In this document: piece by piece, positions 41,927 through 43,726 of the stretch
Layout: each line of letters begins with the position of its first letter
How positions within the stretch are numbered: the stretch's first letter is position 1
Source: Akkermansia muciniphila
Lineage (GTDB): Bacteria; Verrucomicrobiota; Verrucomicrobiia; Chthoniobacterales; Chthoniobacteraceae
NCBI GenBank assembly: GCA_945883955.1
Contig: CAMCYN010000006.1
Coordinates: 1-43,726 of the forward strand
Direction: 5' to 3'
DNA length: 43,726 nucleotides
The notes under the pieces: generated by a model
The model's database searches: none
The model's input: only the letters and a program-made list of their open reading frames with translations
Told to the model about the DNA's origin: nothing
Translations under genes and position numbers: made by a program

Positions 41927-43726
41927 TTAGCGTTTCAGATTGACCACCTCTTCGAGCATTTGGTCGGATACCGTAATCACACGTGATCCCGCCTGGAAGC
42001 TTCGCTGGGTCGTAATCATCTTGGCAAACTCCTCGCCGATATCGACATTAGAAAGCTCAAGTGCGCTTCCCTGAATCACGCCCAAACCGGCCTTTCCGGC
42101 AGTAACCGAGGTGAGGTCTGCAATACTCAAATTCTCCCACTTATTCCCTCCGCGTTCACCGGCCAACGCCATTCCGGAAAACAGATTATCTCCCTCACGA
42201 ATCAACGCACCCGGGTCCAAAAAGTCCTGCAGAAGCACCTGGCCCGTCTTGAATGACTGGCCATTCGAAAGGGTAGCCATAATACTACCATCATTACCGA
42301 CAGTGAAACTCTTTACGGCTGGCGCACCCGAGGAGGCCAAGGACACAGTATAATTCGGAAGGGTACCTCCATTAAGATCGACCAGCGTGTAATCCTTGCC
42401 AGCATCGAATGCAATCCGCACATCCCCGATTAACGAGGCAGAAGTATACAGCGTCTTATTACTATTAGTCTGGAAGTTAATATTGAACGCACTTGTGAAA
42501 TTTGCTAAAATTGGGTCTGCATTATTAGCAGTTAGAGACACCCCGTTCCCATCGACGATAGATGTACTTGAACCAGTATACGCATTACCGAACGCTCCAA
42601 AATCAAGCAGGAGACGCGTCGTAGAGGATCTGTCCACTGTCAATACCGCATGCAATTTCGTTGCAGGACTTTGAGGATCACTAAATTCTGCAACCATTCC
42701 ATCAACCACTCCGCTCGTATTCTGCACGGTTACCGCATACACTCGGTTTGAAACTTGGGTAATCGGGCTTCCTGCAGCGGTGAACTGCGTCGCTGCGTCC
42801 GCGAACGTGACCACACCGGCCGCAGTAATATCGGTAATTCTCGTAGGCGATCCGTTCTTAAAATCAGCCGACTGAACCATCATTCCTACCTGCAAACGTC
42901 CCGTGGGATTACCTACTGGATCATAAACATCAGTAACAGGTACAGTTCCTGTAAAGCTTCCCGCAGCTGTGGCAGTCAAATTGATCGGAAGGATTGCAGG
43001 CGGTGCTGCCGGATTGATCAACGGCTTCATAATAGCCGTCAAACCGGAGGCAGCCAATGTGACCGTCTTCGGGTTCATAAACACAAACGTCTGAGGCCTC
43101 GTGGAGGCTAACAACCCATCCATATTTGAAAGCGTGACCGTGGTACCAGAGATTTTTACAATCTTCGCATGATTATTAGGCTGTCCAGCAACACTTAACG
43201 AAGTAGTCGCGGAGAACAAATCAGTAGACTTGCTCGTATACGAACTTTTAAGAACGACCCCGAGCGGACCCGCAGTATTCGTAAACCGGACAGTTGTAGC
43301 ATCAACCAACTCCGAAATAGTCGATCCAGCAGGAATCCCCTCCCCCGTGATCGATTGACCCACCTTAAGGCCACTCAGTACCGTCAATGCATTCCCACTC
43401 GCATCTTTCAATCCTGTAATCCCAGTCACGAGGTCCACGGGATCAGCAACAGTTCCTGCCGTGGTACCAACGAACGGCGGTATGGAATAATTCGAGTACA
43501 CCACCATCCCCACGGAGAGTCCCGTAGGGTCAACTCCAGTAAGCTCAAAGGGGGACGTCGTTGAGATTGCGTATGCACTCTTGGTGAGAGGGTTTGAAGA
43601 AGCTGTCTTTACATCATAATCACCAGTCGCAGGATCGTAGGCTACTTTAGTAGTGGCACTATTGGTCCCTTGAACCCGGTGCCCCTGCTGGGTCACCAGA
43701 TAACCATTTGCATCAAATCGGAAATT
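41927..43726 (-). CDS. flgE: Flagellar hook protein FlgE (N-terminus beyond window)
   Basis: At least 599 residues of a hook-type protein. The 5' end lies beyond the window; the first residues visible are NFRFDANGYLV followed by QQGHRVQG, a typical FlgE segment. The C-terminal D0 domain is intact: GLGVIQGSALELSNVDIGEEF, then AKMITTQRSFQAGSRVITV and SDQMLEEVVNLKR. Before it come D1-type pieces such as NYTVSLASSGAP, TVGNDGSIMATLSNGQS and SGMALAGERGGN. Between the ends is a long Thr/Ser/Gly-rich insertion (residues about 60-350) with repeated beta-strand motifs of the type L.VGM.V and GIPAGSTISEL. Enteric hook proteins have about 400 residues, so this is clearly enlarged. Confidence 0.9.
   Translation of the reverse strand, partial: NFRFDANGYLVTQQGHRVQGTNSATTKVAYDPATGDYDVKTASSNPLTKSAYAISTTSPFELTGVDPTGLSVGMVVYSNYSIPPFVGTTAGTVADPVDLVTGITGLKDASGNALTVLSGLKVGQSITGEGIPAGSTISELVDATTVRFTNTAGPLGVVLKSSYTSKSTDLFSATTSLSVAGQPNNHAKIVKISGTTVTLSNMDGLLASTRPQTFVFMNPKTVTLAASGLTAIMKPLINPAAPPAILPINLTATAAGSFTGTVPVTDVYDPVGNPTGRLQVGMMVQSADFKNGSPTRITDITAAGVVTFADAATQFTAAGSPITQVSNRVYAVTVQNTSGVVDGMVAEFSDPQSPATKLHAVLTVDRSSTTRLLLDFGAFGNAYTGSSTSIVDGNGVSLTANNADPILANFTSAFNINFQTNSNKTLYTSASLIGDVRIAFDAGKDYTLVDLNGGTLPNYTVSLASSGAPAVKSFTVGNDGSIMATLSNGQSFKTGQVLLQDFLDPGALIREGDNLFSGMALAGERGGNKWENLSIADLTSVTAGKAGLGVIQGSALELSNVDIGEEFAKMITTQRSFQAGSRVITVSDQMLEEVVNLKR

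Overview
The window looks like a piece of a Verrucomicrobiota chromosome, or possibly a close PVC-superphylum relative. The signs are a planctomycete-type cytochrome c domain fused to a formylglycine-enzyme-like domain, several secreted PQQ-type beta-propellers starting with a DWP-type motif, a remnant of a cytochrome/copper-monooxygenase family protein common in that phylum, and a tandem winged-helix protein. A full Gram-negative flagellar export set shows it is diderm and motile. Genus and family cannot be fixed from this sequence. No phage, insertion sequence or CRISPR array was seen.

Layout. 1-5.2 kb: a receiver-PAS-PAS histidine kinase followed by a receiver protein cut by the window edge, a D-2-hydroxyacid dehydrogenase, a decayed gene remnant lying against a tRNA-Asn gene, and rpe. 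5.2-10.5 kb: a tightly overlapping minus-strand operon for type II secretion/type IV pilus-like parts (pseudopilins H, I, J, K, then L- and M-like assembly proteins and an HR-domain-like protein), led by a small Cys-cluster protein. 10.8-14.6 kb: three plus-strand genes for a cytochrome/FGE-like secreted protein, TolB and a DUF535 protein.

14.6-28.3 kb: a ten-gene minus-strand operon, the most interesting part of the window. It encodes a chorismate-lyase-like protein, a HemN-like radical SAM protein, an iron-type alcohol dehydrogenase, an aldehyde-dehydrogenase-fold reductase, an adenylate-forming enzyme resembling EhpF, an MFS transporter and four secreted beta-propellers. Read as a pathway, it could turn chorismate into a hydroxybenzoate, activate it, reduce it to the aldehyde and then the alcohol, and export the product. 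This is inferred from families and gene order. A tandem winged-helix protein is divergently transcribed from it and is a candidate regulator.

29.5-43.7 kb: a long minus-strand flagellar operon reading flgE (cut by the window edge), fliL, fliM, fliN, fliO, fliP, fliQ, fliR, flhB, flhA, flhF, a small membrane protein, fliA, motA, motB, a Cys-rich small protein and a second motB. Oddities are two MotB paralogues for one MotA, a FliM without the usual CheY-binding N-terminus, no flhG after flhF, and a hook protein with a large repeat-bearing insertion. Many neighbouring genes share ATGA or GTGA overlaps, so translational coupling is the rule in all three large operons.
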